Shown piece after piece: positions 36,301-45,300 of a stretch of DNA of 64,000 bases. Both the position numbers and the translations under genes were made by a program. The notes beneath the pieces were generated by a model. It searched no databases. It saw only the letters and a list, made by a program, of their open reading frames with translations, and was not told where the DNA came from. Every line of letters starts with the position of its first letter. The stretch's first letter is position 1. The stretch comes from Burkholderiales bacterium (lineage in GTDB: Bacteria; Pseudomonadota; Gammaproteobacteria; Burkholderiales; Nitrosomonadaceae). Location: assembly GCA_024235735.1 (NCBI GenBank), contig JACKLU010000001.1, forward strand, positions 248,001-312,000, read 5' to 3'.

Positions 36301-36947
36301 CCTATCTATGCATCTATGGCATGGAGGGTCCGGGCGGCTATCAGTTTGTCGGGCGCACGGTGCAAATGTGGAACCGTTTTCGTCAAACCAGTGATTTCAA
36401 GGATGGAAAGCCTTGGCTGTTGCGCTTTTTTGATCAGATCCGCTTTTACCCGGTCAGCGAAAGCGAACTGCTCAAGCTGCGCAAGGATTTTATCGCCGGA
36501 AAATTCAAACTGCGCATAGAAGAAACGATGTTTAGTCTGCGGGAATACAATCAGTTTATACAGCAAAACAGCGCATCTATTCAGACATTCAAGCTCACTC
36601 AGCAAGCCGCTTTTGATGCGGAACGCGAGCGTTGGCGAAAAAATGGGCAACCGGAATACTTAAGCGAATTGACGGAAGACGGTCTCGATGATGCCTCTAT
36701 ACAAAGCGAGCTGGATTTGCCTGAGGGCATGCATGTTATCGGTGCGCATATTACCGGTACCGTCTGGAAAATACTGGTTACCGAGGGAGATCGTGTTACG
36801 CAGGGAGCGCCGCTGGTCGTTGTCGAATCGATGAAAATGGAATTCATGGTCGAGGCACCCGTCAGCGGCGCCATACGTCAGATCTTCTGTCAGGAAGGCG
36901 GATTTGTGGCCGCCGGACAGATGTTGATGATGATTCACGAGGAATAA
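33324..36947 (+). CDS. Biotin-dependent guanidine/urea carboxylase
   Basis: The 1207 residues hold a biotin carboxylase domain (1-450; IANRGAIACRIIRTLRR, KSTAGGGGIGMR), a KipA/AHS2-like domain (about 455-760), an AHS1-like domain (about 790-1000) and a biotinyl domain with ESMKM (Lys1171). This is the urea carboxylase architecture. The riboswitch and cgdAB beside it point to guanidine as the true substrate, yielding carboxyguanidine. No allophanate hydrolase domain is fused and no such gene is adjacent. The ribosome site is AGAGGA. Confidence 0.92.
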   Translation: MFDKILIANRGAIACRIIRTLRRIGVKSVAVYTDADALSRHVTEADEAFCIGDGAVADSYLRTDKILDVARQTGSQAIHPGYGFLSENADFAEQCATHQIRFIGPTAEQIRIFGLKHTARELATKNQVPLLPGTGLLNHLDEALHAAGHIGYPVMLKSTAGGGGIGMRLCWNKTELTEAYDAVKFLAQNHFKDAGIFLEKYIEQARHIEVQIFGDGKGSVIALGERDCSMQRRNQKVVEETPAPNLSTDLRQALIDAAIRLGRSVNYQSAGTVEFLVDAVSNTFYFLEVNTRLQVEHGVTEMVTGVDLVEWMVRQASADLLPLETCKINVKGSAIQVRLYAENPAINFQPSSGLLTDVRFPATARVETWIERGIDISPFYDPMLAKIIVHESTREQAISAMQQALDQVIAQGIETNLEYLTQILGSTTFHAGQHNTRFLDSFRYYPHTIDVLSPGVQTTIQDYPGRLGYWQIGVPPSGPMDALAFRLANQLVGNPPDKAGLEITFSGPTLRFNCDSVIAITGAEIEAHLDGKALPPWQSHAVKTGAILKFGKTTGHGCRTYLAIQDGIRVTEYLGSKSTFIQGQFGGHTGRPLHSNDVLHIQETGYHQQRFLTQHSTPRYSNDWKIGVMYGPHGAPDYFTEADIQVFFSTSWTVHHNSDRTGIRLLGPKPEWARSDGGEAGLHPSNIHDNAYAIGTIDFTGDMPVILGPDGPSLGGFVCPATVVHAELWKLGQLKPGDTVRFYPLSMEQAATMAHHVEAAIAQISFPEQEAISAIPSAPGNPVLHTIPESTHAPAVIYRQAGDKYLLIEYGPVVLDFNFRLRAHALMNSIQHAQEAGFLSGIIDLTPGIRSLQIHYDAQCLPRDRLLQFLIDTEAQLSGIDDLSIPSRIVHLPLSWDDAATKLAIEKYMQSVRSDAPWCPSNIEFIRRINGLDSIEAVQRIVFDASYLVLGLGDVYLGAPVATPVDPRHRLVTTKYNPARTWTPENAVGIGGAYLCIYGMEGPGGYQFVGRTVQMWNRFRQTSDFKDGKPWLLRFFDQIRFYPVSESELLKLRKDFIAGKFKLRIEETMFSLREYNQFIQQNSASIQTFKLTQQAAFDAERERWRKNGQPEYLSELTEDGLDDASIQSELDLPEGMHVIGAHITGTVWKILVTEGDRVTQGAPLVVVESMKMEFMVEAPVSGAIRQIFCQEGGFVAAGQMLMMIHEE

Positions 36948-36992
36948 ATGAAACAATGTCGAGAGACTATGAACACTTCAGCTAGAAGACGC

Positions 36993-37020
36993 GCTCCAGG
37001 TGTTACACTTGAGCTTTTTT
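36993..37020 (+). terminator. Rho-independent terminator of the guanidine operon
   Basis: GCTC pairs with GAGC around an inner GTG/CAC stem, followed by TTTTTT. It starts about 45 bp after the carboxylase stop and ends 16 bp before yceH. Confidence 0.65.
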
Positions 37021-37036
37021 AGACAGAGTTTTAATC

Positions 37037-37726
37037 ATGATTGACATTCCCCTTTCTGTACTTTCGTTGATTGAAACACGCGTGCTTGGCGTGTTGGTTG
37101 AAAAACAGCATACGGTACCTGACATTTATCCGCTAACGCTCAACGCGCTGGTTTCCGGCTGCAACCAGAAATCCAGCCGCGATCCAATGATGAATGCATC
37201 GCTGGCGGAAGTACGTTCAGCCATTGACAATTTAATACGCCAAGCACTTGTAACCGAGACCAGTAGCGGGCGCGCGGACAAGTTTTCGCATAATATGGAG
37301 CGCATTCTAAAAATTCCATCTCAATCCGTTGCGCTGATCGCCACATTAATGCTGCGTGGACCGCAAACAGCCGGAGAATTGCGCATTAATAGCGAACGGT
37401 TGCATAAATTCGCTGACATTTCTTCAGTGGAAAGCTTTCTGGAAGAACTGGCCGAACGCCGCGAAGGTAGTCTGGTGGTGAAATTACCGCGTCAACCGGG
37501 TTCACGGGAAAACCGCTGGATGCATCTACTGTCAGGCATGCCTGAAATACATCATGACCTTCCGGCAGAGCGAGGAGAAATGCATCGTTCAACTGAGAGC
37601 ACTGTAACAGAAAGTGATTTTATTGAACTGAAATCACAGGTTATACGCCTTGAAACAGAATTGGTCTCACTAAGGCAGATGATCGACGTGCTTTCAACAC
37701 AAATCAATCCTCCCGCAAAACAATAA
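37037..37726 (+). CDS. yceH: YceH family protein (DUF480)
   Basis: A 229-residue protein with two winged-helix domains: LSLIETRVLGVLVEKQHT and YPLTLNALVSGCNQKSSRDP at the start, then LMLRGPQTAGELR. These match YceH/DUF480. The function is unknown, though the fold suggests DNA or protein binding. A short coiled coil ends the protein. It is separated from the guanidine operon by a terminator and so is probably independent. Confidence 0.92.
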   Translation: MIDIPLSVLSLIETRVLGVLVEKQHTVPDIYPLTLNALVSGCNQKSSRDPMMNASLAEVRSAIDNLIRQALVTETSSGRADKFSHNMERILKIPSQSVALIATLMLRGPQTAGELRINSERLHKFADISSVESFLEELAERREGSLVVKLPRQPGSRENRWMHLLSGMPEIHHDLPAERGEMHRSTESTVTESDFIELKSQVIRLETELVSLRQMIDVLSTQINPPAKQ

Positions 37727-37763
37727 ACCCGAGACTCGGGAAACTGATTATCTGCCTTATAGG

Positions 37764-38471
37764 CTATTTACTTCGGGCCAGACAGCCAAGCACATGGTAG
37801 CGATAAAAATCTCCGGTAAGACCGAGTATTTCCGCTTCATTCTGACAAACACTCAGCGCAGAGTGCTGTTTTGTTCCATCATCTTTAATTCGTTCAGGCA
37901 GCGGAACTGGCCGCGACATTCCGGCCGCATCACGCTCCAGCGGGGCTGATTCGACTTCAAGATGTACAAATACCATTCCCGCCGAGCCAAAACCCAACTC
38001 AACAGCAGCCTGCCTTGATAAATTGATTATCCGATCACCGCCTCCACCCCAGCGATCATTGATACGTACGATGACATGCTGCCGTGTAACCGGATTTGTC
38101 ACGCGCACCATACTGCCAATGGGAATTGTCCTATGCGCCGCAGTCAACAGTTGTGGATCATAGGTTTCACCACTGGCGGTTGTCAGACCTTCATTACTCG
38201 CAGCATAATACGTTGCATAACCGGTTTCAGTCGGCCATAACGGCTTCTTGTCTTCGTATCGCCGATTGTCTTCAGTATGCGGCTGGTTCGTTTCATCCGG
38301 GGACAATTCTTCAGGTGGATTTCCATCTGCGGCTGATACAGAAGTGGCAGACCAAGGCAAGTTTTCTTCCTTCACATCAATCATCACACCGGGATGCTCG
38401 ACTGCCTGTCGCTGAATTCCAGCACATGCGCTTATGAATAAGCAAATACAAAAGATCAGTAATTTTTTCAT
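37764..38471 (-). CDS. rlpA: RlpA-like septal ring lipoprotein
   Basis: From the ATG at 38471 the 235-residue protein begins with a lipoprotein signal (lipobox FISAC). A double-psi beta-barrel follows: GYATYYAASNEGLTTASGETYDP, then TAAHRTIPIGSMVRVTN and VIVRINDRWGGGGDRIINLS. The domain is that of RlpA lytic transglycosylases acting on naked glycan strands at the septum. The usual C-terminal SPOR domain is missing and the linker before the barrel is acidic, so septal targeting may differ. The 38498 start adds nine residues before the signal. Confidence 0.85.
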   Translation of the reverse strand: MKKLLIFCICLFISACAGIQRQAVEHPGVMIDVKEENLPWSATSVSAADGNPPEELSPDETNQPHTEDNRRYEDKKPLWPTETGYATYYAASNEGLTTASGETYDPQLLTAAHRTIPIGSMVRVTNPVTRQHVIVRINDRWGGGGDRIINLSRQAAVELGFGSAGMVFVHLEVESAPLERDAAGMSRPVPLPERIKDDGTKQHSALSVCQNEAEILGLTGDFYRYHVLGCLARSK

Positions 38472-38880
38472 AAAACTATACAACTGCTGCAGTTTCAATT
38501 TATTGTTTCATAACCGTGCTATAGGTGCTTCAAAATCGAAAAAACTCTCTCCATCACGCTTGTCAGGTTTCCATGAGTTAAGTTGAATAATAACCTATTT
38601 TGATCACAAAGACGTTGTATCAATCGGTTCCAGGTTTTTCATTATTGCAATAGATTACCGGCGACTCTTCCCGCAGAATGTACGCTGTGAAAGGACGCAA
38701 TAGTCTGAATATGGAAGTAATCTATCCAATCACATTCACTTACAGAAAACTTCACCGTATACTTGTGATCGCAAAATCAAAATAACAGAAAGGATAAACA
38801 TCAAATAAAAGCGGACATTGCAGGTTGTTGTAATGTCTGGCGCATAATCATCCGCAATCGTATAAAGATACTTTGGCATC
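38472..38880. other. 409-bp divergent intergenic region with no recognised feature
   Basis: Between rlpA and the DUF4124-like gene. A+T-rich, with a small inverted repeat (ACATT/AATGT near 38815-38836). No gene, RNA or clear promoter was recognised. Confidence 0.4.
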
Positions 38881-39318
38881 ATGAAAAAATTCGTCGTTCT
38901 TGTAACACTCTGTAATTTCCCGCACATCTACGCGGAAACTATTTATCAATGGAGCGATCCGTGGGGGCAGACTCAATACAGCAAAACACCCGTACCCGGC
39001 GCCATGATTTCTGATCTGACTGAGTTGCCTGCACCACGGGAAACAACCGAGCAACAAAAACAGGAAGCCATGGTCAGAAAACTACAGAAAATGCGGCAGG
39101 ACAATATACGCTTCTCGCACGCAGAAGTGGAACGGCAGGCGTTGAACACGAAGGAATTGAATGACAACGCTTATTGTGAGCAACTTCGCAACCTGATGTT
39201 TGAAGTGCAGTTAGCAAATCTTCGGCAGTATTCACTGCCTGGTTTTTATTTGGTTCCGGGTAATTTTGGGCATCTACAAATGGACTTGTCGCGGGAAATA
39301 CGTCAAAAATGCCGTTAA
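38881..39318 (+). CDS. DUF4124-like secreted protein
   Basis: A 145-residue protein with a signal peptide (MKKFVVLVTLCNFPHIYAE) and the DUF4124 start ETIYQWSDPWGQTQYSKTPVPG, followed by a helical Gln/Lys-rich segment and two Cys near the end. DUF4124 proteins are periplasmic and of unknown role. It stands alone before mdh. Confidence 0.75.
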   Translation: MKKFVVLVTLCNFPHIYAETIYQWSDPWGQTQYSKTPVPGAMISDLTELPAPRETTEQQKQEAMVRKLQKMRQDNIRFSHAEVERQALNTKELNDNAYCEQLRNLMFEVQLANLRQYSLPGFYLVPGNFGHLQMDLSREIRQKCR

Positions 39319-39498
39319 CAAGGCGCCATCAGGTTTTCAGTTATTGATTGATCGCCAAGATTTTTTCTACTGAAAACATCTTAAATACCCAAGGTCAGTA
39401 TTCCGCGCGCTTTGGATAACAAGTATAATGCCGTGTCACACTTTTCCCCAGAACTGTAGGTTTACAGTTTTCAGGAATTTCTCGAGGATTGGAAGAAA

Positions 39499-40482
39499 AT
39501 GAAATCGCCCGTTCGAATTGCTGTCACTGGTGCAACAGGACAAATATGCTACAACCTGCTCTTTCGCATAGCGGCAGGAGACATGCTCGGCAAAGATCAG
39601 CCGGTTATTTTGCAATTACTCGATATTCCTGGTGCGCAACAACTGTTTGAAGGTCTTGTCATGGAACTGCAGGACTGCGCATTTCCTTTGCTGTCCGATC
39701 TCATCACGACGGATAATCCAAGAATCGCTTTCAAGGATACCGAGATAGCTTTACTTATTGGCGCACGTCCACGCGGCGAAAATATGGAACGAAAAGATCT
39801 GCTGGAAGCGAATGGTTCGATCTTCAGCGAGCAAGGCAAAGCACTCAATGAAGTCGCTGACAGAAACGTCAAAGTACTTGTTGTTGGCAATCCTGCCAAT
39901 ACTAATGCGTATATCACTTTGAAAAATGCACCCGATCTTGATCCGCGCAATTTCTCCGCAATGCTCAGACTCGATCACAATCGCGCTTTGTTTCAGGTTG
40001 CACAGAAACTTTCCCGTCCCGTCGCCAATATCAGCAAAATGATCGTTTGGGGCAATCATTCCAATACTCAGTACCCTGATCTGAATCAGGCAACGATTGA
40101 TCAAATTCCGGTCAAATCACTGATAGCAGACAATAACTGGATTACGGAGCATTTCATTCCCACCGTGCAAAAGCGTGGCACGGCGATTATTGAAGCGCGC
40201 CATGGCAAATCTAGCGCAGGAAGCGCCGCAAACGCGGTGATCAATCATATACAGGACTGGATTTTTGGTACCCGGGAAAATGATTGGACATCCATGGGTA
40301 TTCCCTCCGATGGGAGCTATGGCATACCTGAAGGTGTTGTATACAGCTATCCGGTAACTTGTCGCAACGGTCACTACAGTATCGTACAAGGTCTTGAGTT
40401 AAGCGACTTTGACAAAGAAAAAATGAAAACAAGCTATGCGGAATTGGTTGCTGAACAGAATGCCGTCAGGCACTTACTTTAA
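39499..40482 (+). CDS. mdh: Malate dehydrogenase
   Basis: A 327-residue NAD-dependent malate dehydrogenase of the cytosolic-type group found in many proteobacteria. The Rossmann loop is GATGQICYNLLFRIA, substrate Arg residues lie in GARPRGENMERKDLL, and the catalytic His lies in WGNHSNTQYPD. It oxidises malate to oxaloacetate in the TCA cycle. A GGAAG ribosome site precedes it. Nothing is unusual. Confidence 0.97.
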   Translation: MKSPVRIAVTGATGQICYNLLFRIAAGDMLGKDQPVILQLLDIPGAQQLFEGLVMELQDCAFPLLSDLITTDNPRIAFKDTEIALLIGARPRGENMERKDLLEANGSIFSEQGKALNEVADRNVKVLVVGNPANTNAYITLKNAPDLDPRNFSAMLRLDHNRALFQVAQKLSRPVANISKMIVWGNHSNTQYPDLNQATIDQIPVKSLIADNNWITEHFIPTVQKRGTAIIEARHGKSSAGSAANAVINHIQDWIFGTRENDWTSMGIPSDGSYGIPEGVVYSYPVTCRNGHYSIVQGLELSDFDKEKMKTSYAELVAEQNAVRHLL

Positions 40483-40501
40483 TTCCGCGTTTTATTTGAG
40501 T

Positions 40502-41368
40502 TTATTGATTTTGTTCCTGCAAAAGCAGTTGTGTTGCACTGTCTCGGTATAGATATATTTTTACAAAAGCGTCTAACGCGGCAATCCACTCTTCCCGCAT
40601 AAAAATTAACCCTTCATTATGACCGCCAGCCAGGCTCAGGAATTGTTTCGGCATTTTGACGGTTTCAAACAGCTTGACGCCGTGCAAAAAAGGGACGATT
40701 TCATCATGCGGACTGTGCGCCACAAATACCGGACAATTAACTGATTCGAGATAGTCCAGCGTATTGTATTCAAACCGCGAAATCCAGCGTACCGGCAAAA
40801 AAGGATAAATGGTTTGGGCCAGATCCGGTATGGATGTAAATACCGAAGATAATATCAAAAGTGCTGCATGCTTTTGTGTCGCCAGCCATGCTGCAATTGC
40901 GCCACCCAATGATTCGCCATATAGCACAATTGTCGACGAGGAAATACCCTTGGTATCAGTCAGATATTGCCATGCCGCCAATGCATCCGCATAAGTCCCT
41001 GCTTCGGTCGGAAAACCGCTGCTCTGTCCGTAGCCGCGGTAGTCAAAGATGAATACATTCAGCTTGAGTTGCCGGAACATCGGCAAATATTCCAGCCGGT
41101 GCGCAATGTTACCCGCATTGCCATGAAAGAAAAGTACTGTTCCTGTTGCAGCATCCGATACCGGAATAAACCAACCGTGTAATATTTCATTATCCGCAGT
41201 TGTGAATTTGACCGATTCAAAGCTATAGCCCAGCTGGGCTGGTGTAACCGGACTATTTTTTTCAACCTTTGGAAAATACAGCAGATGAGATTGCAACAAA
41301 AATATCAGCAAAAGCAGCAACAGATAGGCTCCCAGTGAAGTGACAACAAGATGAAGCAGCATTTTCAT
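40502..41368 (-). CDS. Alpha/beta hydrolase, membrane-anchored
   Basis: A 288-residue protein with one N-terminal membrane helix (about 4-26) and an alpha/beta hydrolase fold: FFHGNAGNIAHRLEYLP oxyanion region, YGESLGGAIAAW nucleophile elbow (GxSxG), acid in HSPHDEIVP and His in GGHNEG. It resembles the YfhR/BEM46 group of unknown substrate. It is convergent with mdh. Confidence 0.88.
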   Translation of the reverse strand: MKMLLHLVVTSLGAYLLLLLLIFLLQSHLLYFPKVEKNSPVTPAQLGYSFESVKFTTADNEILHGWFIPVSDAATGTVLFFHGNAGNIAHRLEYLPMFRQLKLNVFIFDYRGYGQSSGFPTEAGTYADALAAWQYLTDTKGISSSTIVLYGESLGGAIAAWLATQKHAALLILSSVFTSIPDLAQTIYPFLPVRWISRFEYNTLDYLESVNCPVFVAHSPHDEIVPFLHGVKLFETVKMPKQFLSLAGGHNEGLIFMREEWIAALDAFVKIYLYRDSATQLLLQEQNQ

Positions 41369-41527
41369 TTACTGGAAAATCTGTCGCGTTACTCAAATAA
41401 TTCTGAAATAGTGATGCAATACCTGCAAACCGCTAGCCAACAATTTTCCGCCTGCAATCTACCCGGAGCAAGCATATCTACCATGGCTTGAGATTCCGGT
41501 TAGAAATTTGGGCACTCAGTTAATCGA

Positions 41528-42043
41528 TCATGGTTGGTTCAGGTTAATGGTAATGTCCGCGCCCAGTCCTTGGGTGGTAAAGGCGGAATCACTGAATTTT
41601 GGCAGACCCATTACCGGTTGAGGGTTGTTGGATAATCCAAAAGGCTCGCCTGGCAACATGTTCCAGCGCCGCTTTAATTTACGATCGGCATCTTGATCGT
41701 GATAAGCTGCTACAGCATAGGTGCCATGCCTGTCGAGATTAATGCAAACGATATGTTGTTTATCGGTGGCGGGAATTCGTATATGCCGTTTTCTTCCCTG
41801 CTTTACCAGGAAATGGTGAGGGTCATCATACAAACCTATGGTGAGCATACCGCCATATGCAACACCGTTAACCGTCACTCTGATCTGTGAAACTTCAGCA
41901 TTGCATTCATCTGCCGCTTCGTGGGGACGAATGTCCAGCAACTGTGCCGCCTGGGATGTTGCGGACAATCTAAAACCTGAGACAGCAATCAGAATAAAAA
42001 AGAAAAAATACAGCTTATCGCACTTCTTAATGTGTAACATCAT
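41528..42043 (-). CDS. DUF2141 family secreted protein
   Basis: A 171-residue protein with an N-terminal hydrophobic signal region. Its body is typical of DUF2141: GMLTIGLYDDPHHF, DRHGTYAVAAYHDQDADRKLKRRWNMLPGEPFGLSNNP. The function is unknown. It lies 75 bp downstream of the GspE-type ATPase gene, on the same strand. Confidence 0.85.
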   Translation of the reverse strand: MMLHIKKCDKLYFFFFILIAVSGFRLSATSQAAQLLDIRPHEAADECNAEVSQIRVTVNGVAYGGMLTIGLYDDPHHFLVKQGRKRHIRIPATDKQHIVCINLDRHGTYAVAAYHDQDADRKLKRRWNMLPGEPFGLSNNPQPVMGLPKFSDSAFTTQGLGADITINLNQP

Positions 42044-42117
42044 GAGTCTGATACTATTGAATAAAAGTTGTTGTCACATCAAATGCAGATTAATCACAAC
42101 AAATTCTGGTCAGAATT

Positions 42118-44496
42118 TTATTTGATACAAACAATCCTGACCTGATGAATGTCGGTAATGCCTTGCAATACTTTTTCTATACCGTCCTGTTTCAAAGTGC
42201 GCATGCCTTCACTAAGCGCCGTTACCAGCATGTCAGCGACTCTTGCGCGCTCCTGGATGTTTTTCTTCAACGCATCGGATGCGGTCAGCAACTCATGCAG
42301 ACCAACACGTCCACTATAACCGGTTCCAGCACAATCATCACACCCTACAGATTTATATAAGACAATCTGTCCTTTTTCATTACCATACAGCTTCTTCCAG
42401 TTCTCCAGTATCTCATCCAGTGCAGATTCCGGATTTTGTTTGAAGTGATCTATATTTCTCAACTCTTCACAATACTCATTGAGTAATGATTTGACTTCCC
42501 GCTCTTCAGCGACATACGGCTCTTTGCATTTTTTGCACAAACGTTTAGCCAATCGCTGCGCAAGAACACCCAGTAACGCATCAGCGAAATTGAATGGATC
42601 CATTCCCATATCGAGTAAACGAATGACAGATTCCGGTGCGCTGTTAGTATGTAGTGTCGCAAAAACCAGGTGACCGGTTAACGAGGCTTCAATACCGATG
42701 CTGGTGGTTTCCTTGTCACGCATTTCGCCGACCATGATGATGTCGGGATCAGCCCTCAAGAATGCTTTCATAACAACAGGAAAAGTTAGCCCCGCTTTGA
42801 CATTCATTTGCACCTGACGCAATCCTCTTTGCGTAATTTCAACAGGGTCTTCAGCCGTCCATATTTTCGTTTCAGGGCGATTGAGGTACTTCAGAATTGA
42901 ATGCAGTGTAGTCGTTTTTCCTGAACCGGTGGGGCCGCAGACAAAAAACAAACCATAGGGCTTGCTGACAATTTGCTTCAGTTCTTCAAGATTATGTGGC
43001 GTAAATCCCATATTATCCAATGGAATCGGTTCCCCTGCCGACAGAATACGCATCACAACATCTTCCAAACCGCCAGCCGATGGCACTGTCGCCACCCTGA
43101 GTTCGATATCCAGCGGCGCAAATTTTTTAAATTTGATTTTCCCGTCCTGTGGACGCCGCTTCTCGGATATATCCAGATCACACATGATCTTAATGCGTGT
43201 AATCAGTGAATTTCGCAACCCCGCCGGAAGCTCGATATAAGGCATTAACGAGCCATCCTTGCGAAATCGAATTTTAGTTTTTTCCTTCCCGGGATAGGGT
43301 TCGACGTGTATATCCGAAACACCCATTTTATAGGCATCAATGATAACTTTATTTACCAGTTTAACCAGTTCATTATCTGAGGCGGCGGATGTTTCGTCCA
43401 ACTCATAAACTTCTTCACTTTCATCTTCCATGCCGATAAGCATCTCATTGATGTTACCGGTATCGATGTCTTCGTAACTGCCGCCGTAAAATAAATCAAC
43501 CGTCTGTTTAAACTCACGTTGCGTCGTTACGGTATAGATGACTTTATATTTGGGGAAAATATTATTCACAATTCGCAGCGACTTAATACGATCCGGATCC
43601 AGCGTCAATACAACCAAACCGTCTTTTCCATCATCAATCGGCAACCATGCGCTGGCTTCGATATAATCCCGCTTTAAATTACGCAACAAGTCCAATGGTT
43701 TTATGCGATCCTTTTTGAACGGTTCATATTTGACATCAAAAAAAGAAGCAAGCGCTTTTCCAATTAAAGACGGCGCAATCTGAAATTGGTCAATCAGCAC
43801 ATCTTCAAGATCACATTTTTTCTCACGCGCTGTTCGTGTTGCGTGTTCAAAATCAACTGCGGAAATAATGGCATCCAGAATCAAGTGATCATACTTCGAT
43901 TTAAGTAATTTGAAAGATTTCTGACGTTGTCTTAGCGCAATCGCCAGTGTTCGGGAAATTTCCCTGGCGCCATCGACCACCAGCGGAGAAAAAGGTTTGT
44001 CGTCTTTGCTGTTGATAACCTGCATTACGCCGATCAGTGTGTTGTCATCCGCCGATACTATAGGTGAAACCAGCATTTGCTTGGTACGATAACCGGTACG
44101 CTTGTCGACTTCCTGCAAAAATGTCAGTTTTTCATTAATGTTTCTAAGCGTCTGTTTATTGTAAACATCTTCGAGATTAATCATTTCCTTGGTCAAGCCG
44201 ACATATCCGGCGATGCTCCGTTCACAAAGCGGCAGTTTAAGATCCTGAAAAGAATCCAGTCCGGTTTTTACTCTGGAAGACAGAAACGATCTGTCCTCGC
44301 TCAAAGTATAAATCGTTAACCGATCCGCATTGAACAAACTGCAAATATCCTTGCTCACTTCCAGCATAATTTCATCAATATCACCAGCCGCATGAATTTT
44401 GTTGGTAACAGACTGCAGGCTTTGCGAAAATGCCAGTTTAGGATCGATTTCGGCAGATTTATTTTCTATCGGTTTGACTGCGGTCATCATGTTCAT
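42118..44496 (-). CDS. GspE/PilB-type secretion ATPase with N-terminal GAF domain
   Basis: The 792-residue protein has a GAF domain (about 25-200), a GspE N-terminal-like domain (about 210-340) and an AAA secretion ATPase: Walker A GPTGSGKTTT, Asp box, Walker B RADPDIIMVGEMRD and a CxxC...CxxC zinc region near 690-760. Such ATPases power type II secretion or type IV pilus assembly. The GAF domain suggests allosteric control by a small molecule. No pilus or secretion genes adjoin it. It is clustered with an MBL hydrolase and a universal stress protein. Confidence 0.9.
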   Translation of the reverse strand: MNMMTAVKPIENKSAEIDPKLAFSQSLQSVTNKIHAAGDIDEIMLEVSKDICSLFNADRLTIYTLSEDRSFLSSRVKTGLDSFQDLKLPLCERSIAGYVGLTKEMINLEDVYNKQTLRNINEKLTFLQEVDKRTGYRTKQMLVSPIVSADDNTLIGVMQVINSKDDKPFSPLVVDGAREISRTLAIALRQRQKSFKLLKSKYDHLILDAIISAVDFEHATRTAREKKCDLEDVLIDQFQIAPSLIGKALASFFDVKYEPFKKDRIKPLDLLRNLKRDYIEASAWLPIDDGKDGLVVLTLDPDRIKSLRIVNNIFPKYKVIYTVTTQREFKQTVDLFYGGSYEDIDTGNINEMLIGMEDESEEVYELDETSAASDNELVKLVNKVIIDAYKMGVSDIHVEPYPGKEKTKIRFRKDGSLMPYIELPAGLRNSLITRIKIMCDLDISEKRRPQDGKIKFKKFAPLDIELRVATVPSAGGLEDVVMRILSAGEPIPLDNMGFTPHNLEELKQIVSKPYGLFFVCGPTGSGKTTTLHSILKYLNRPETKIWTAEDPVEITQRGLRQVQMNVKAGLTFPVVMKAFLRADPDIIMVGEMRDKETTSIGIEASLTGHLVFATLHTNSAPESVIRLLDMGMDPFNFADALLGVLAQRLAKRLCKKCKEPYVAEEREVKSLLNEYCEELRNIDHFKQNPESALDEILENWKKLYGNEKGQIVLYKSVGCDDCAGTGYSGRVGLHELLTASDALKKNIQERARVADMLVTALSEGMRTLKQDGIEKVLQGITDIHQVRIVCIK

Positions 44497-44519
44497 GGGT
44501 TACACCTCTCCAAAATACT

Positions 44520-45284
44520 TCAGAACTCAAAAATATCGTTTTTCATCAATCTGCGTGGTTTGACGTTTTCAACACACGCCTGAATTTCGCGCATTGTCAA
44601 ATCCGCTTCACCTTGCCTTAAATGGGTAATATAAATTTCGACTTTACATTCAAGTTTCTTGAGTTCTTCGCATAACAGACTTGGACAAAGATGCTTCGAG
44701 CGTATCGCTATATCTTTCTTTTTCTCGCAAAAAGCCGCTTCAATAATGAGATATTTGAGATTGCGAATCGTATTTACGATTGGCCATAGTGCATCATTTG
44801 TGGTCGTATCCCCTGTGAATACAAGGCTTGCCCTTCCAGAATCCATCAGGTAACCCACGGACGGCACAACATGATTGGCGGGTAGCGGCGTAATTTTCCT
44901 GCCGTTAAGATCGACACTCTTCCCCTCGGATACGGCTTCATACCGCATATAGGGATTCCGGGCATCCGGAATTTTTGTGAAATCAGGCCATATATGCCAG
45001 TTAAACAAGTGCTGCTTAAGGATATCCAGTGTAGGCTGGGTTGCATACACGGTAACCGGTTTATCACGCATACAGCCAACTGTGTCGATCAGAAACGGAA
45101 CAAAAACAATATGATCCAGGTGTGAATGGGTTATAAAAATATGATCGATACCTTTCAGCTCGTCAAGTGTCAGATTACCCACCCCGGTGCCGGCGTCGAT
45201 TAAAATATCGGAATCAATCAGCATGGACGTTGTATCGGAATCACCACCGATACCACCGCCACATCCCAGTATCCTGAGCTTCAC
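44520..45284 (-). CDS. Metallo-beta-lactamase-fold hydrolase, cyclic nucleotide phosphodiesterase-like
   Basis: The 254-residue protein has the metal motif HSHLDH with later His/Asp ligands (NHVVPS, FTGDTTTNDALW, THLRQGEADL). The architecture is like class II cyclic-nucleotide phosphodiesterases and RNase Z relatives. A cyclic nucleotide substrate would fit the adjacent GAF-containing ATPase, but this is speculation. It lies 23 bp upstream of that ATPase gene. Confidence 0.8.
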   Translation of the reverse strand: MKLRILGCGGGIGGDSDTTSMLIDSDILIDAGTGVGNLTLDELKGIDHIFITHSHLDHIVFVPFLIDTVGCMRDKPVTVYATQPTLDILKQHLFNWHIWPDFTKIPDARNPYMRYEAVSEGKSVDLNGRKITPLPANHVVPSVGYLMDSGRASLVFTGDTTTNDALWPIVNTIRNLKYLIIEAAFCEKKKDIAIRSKHLCPSLLCEELKKLECKVEIYITHLRQGEADLTMREIQACVENVKPRRLMKNDIFEF

Positions 45285-45300
45285 TTGAATGCTCCCGTTA

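Noticed and set aside
33324..36947. Naming the carboxylase simply urea carboxylase
   Set aside because: The domain order fits, but the guanidine-I riboswitch and CgdA/CgdB upstream point to guanidine. I kept both names in the call because the substrate residues were not checked.
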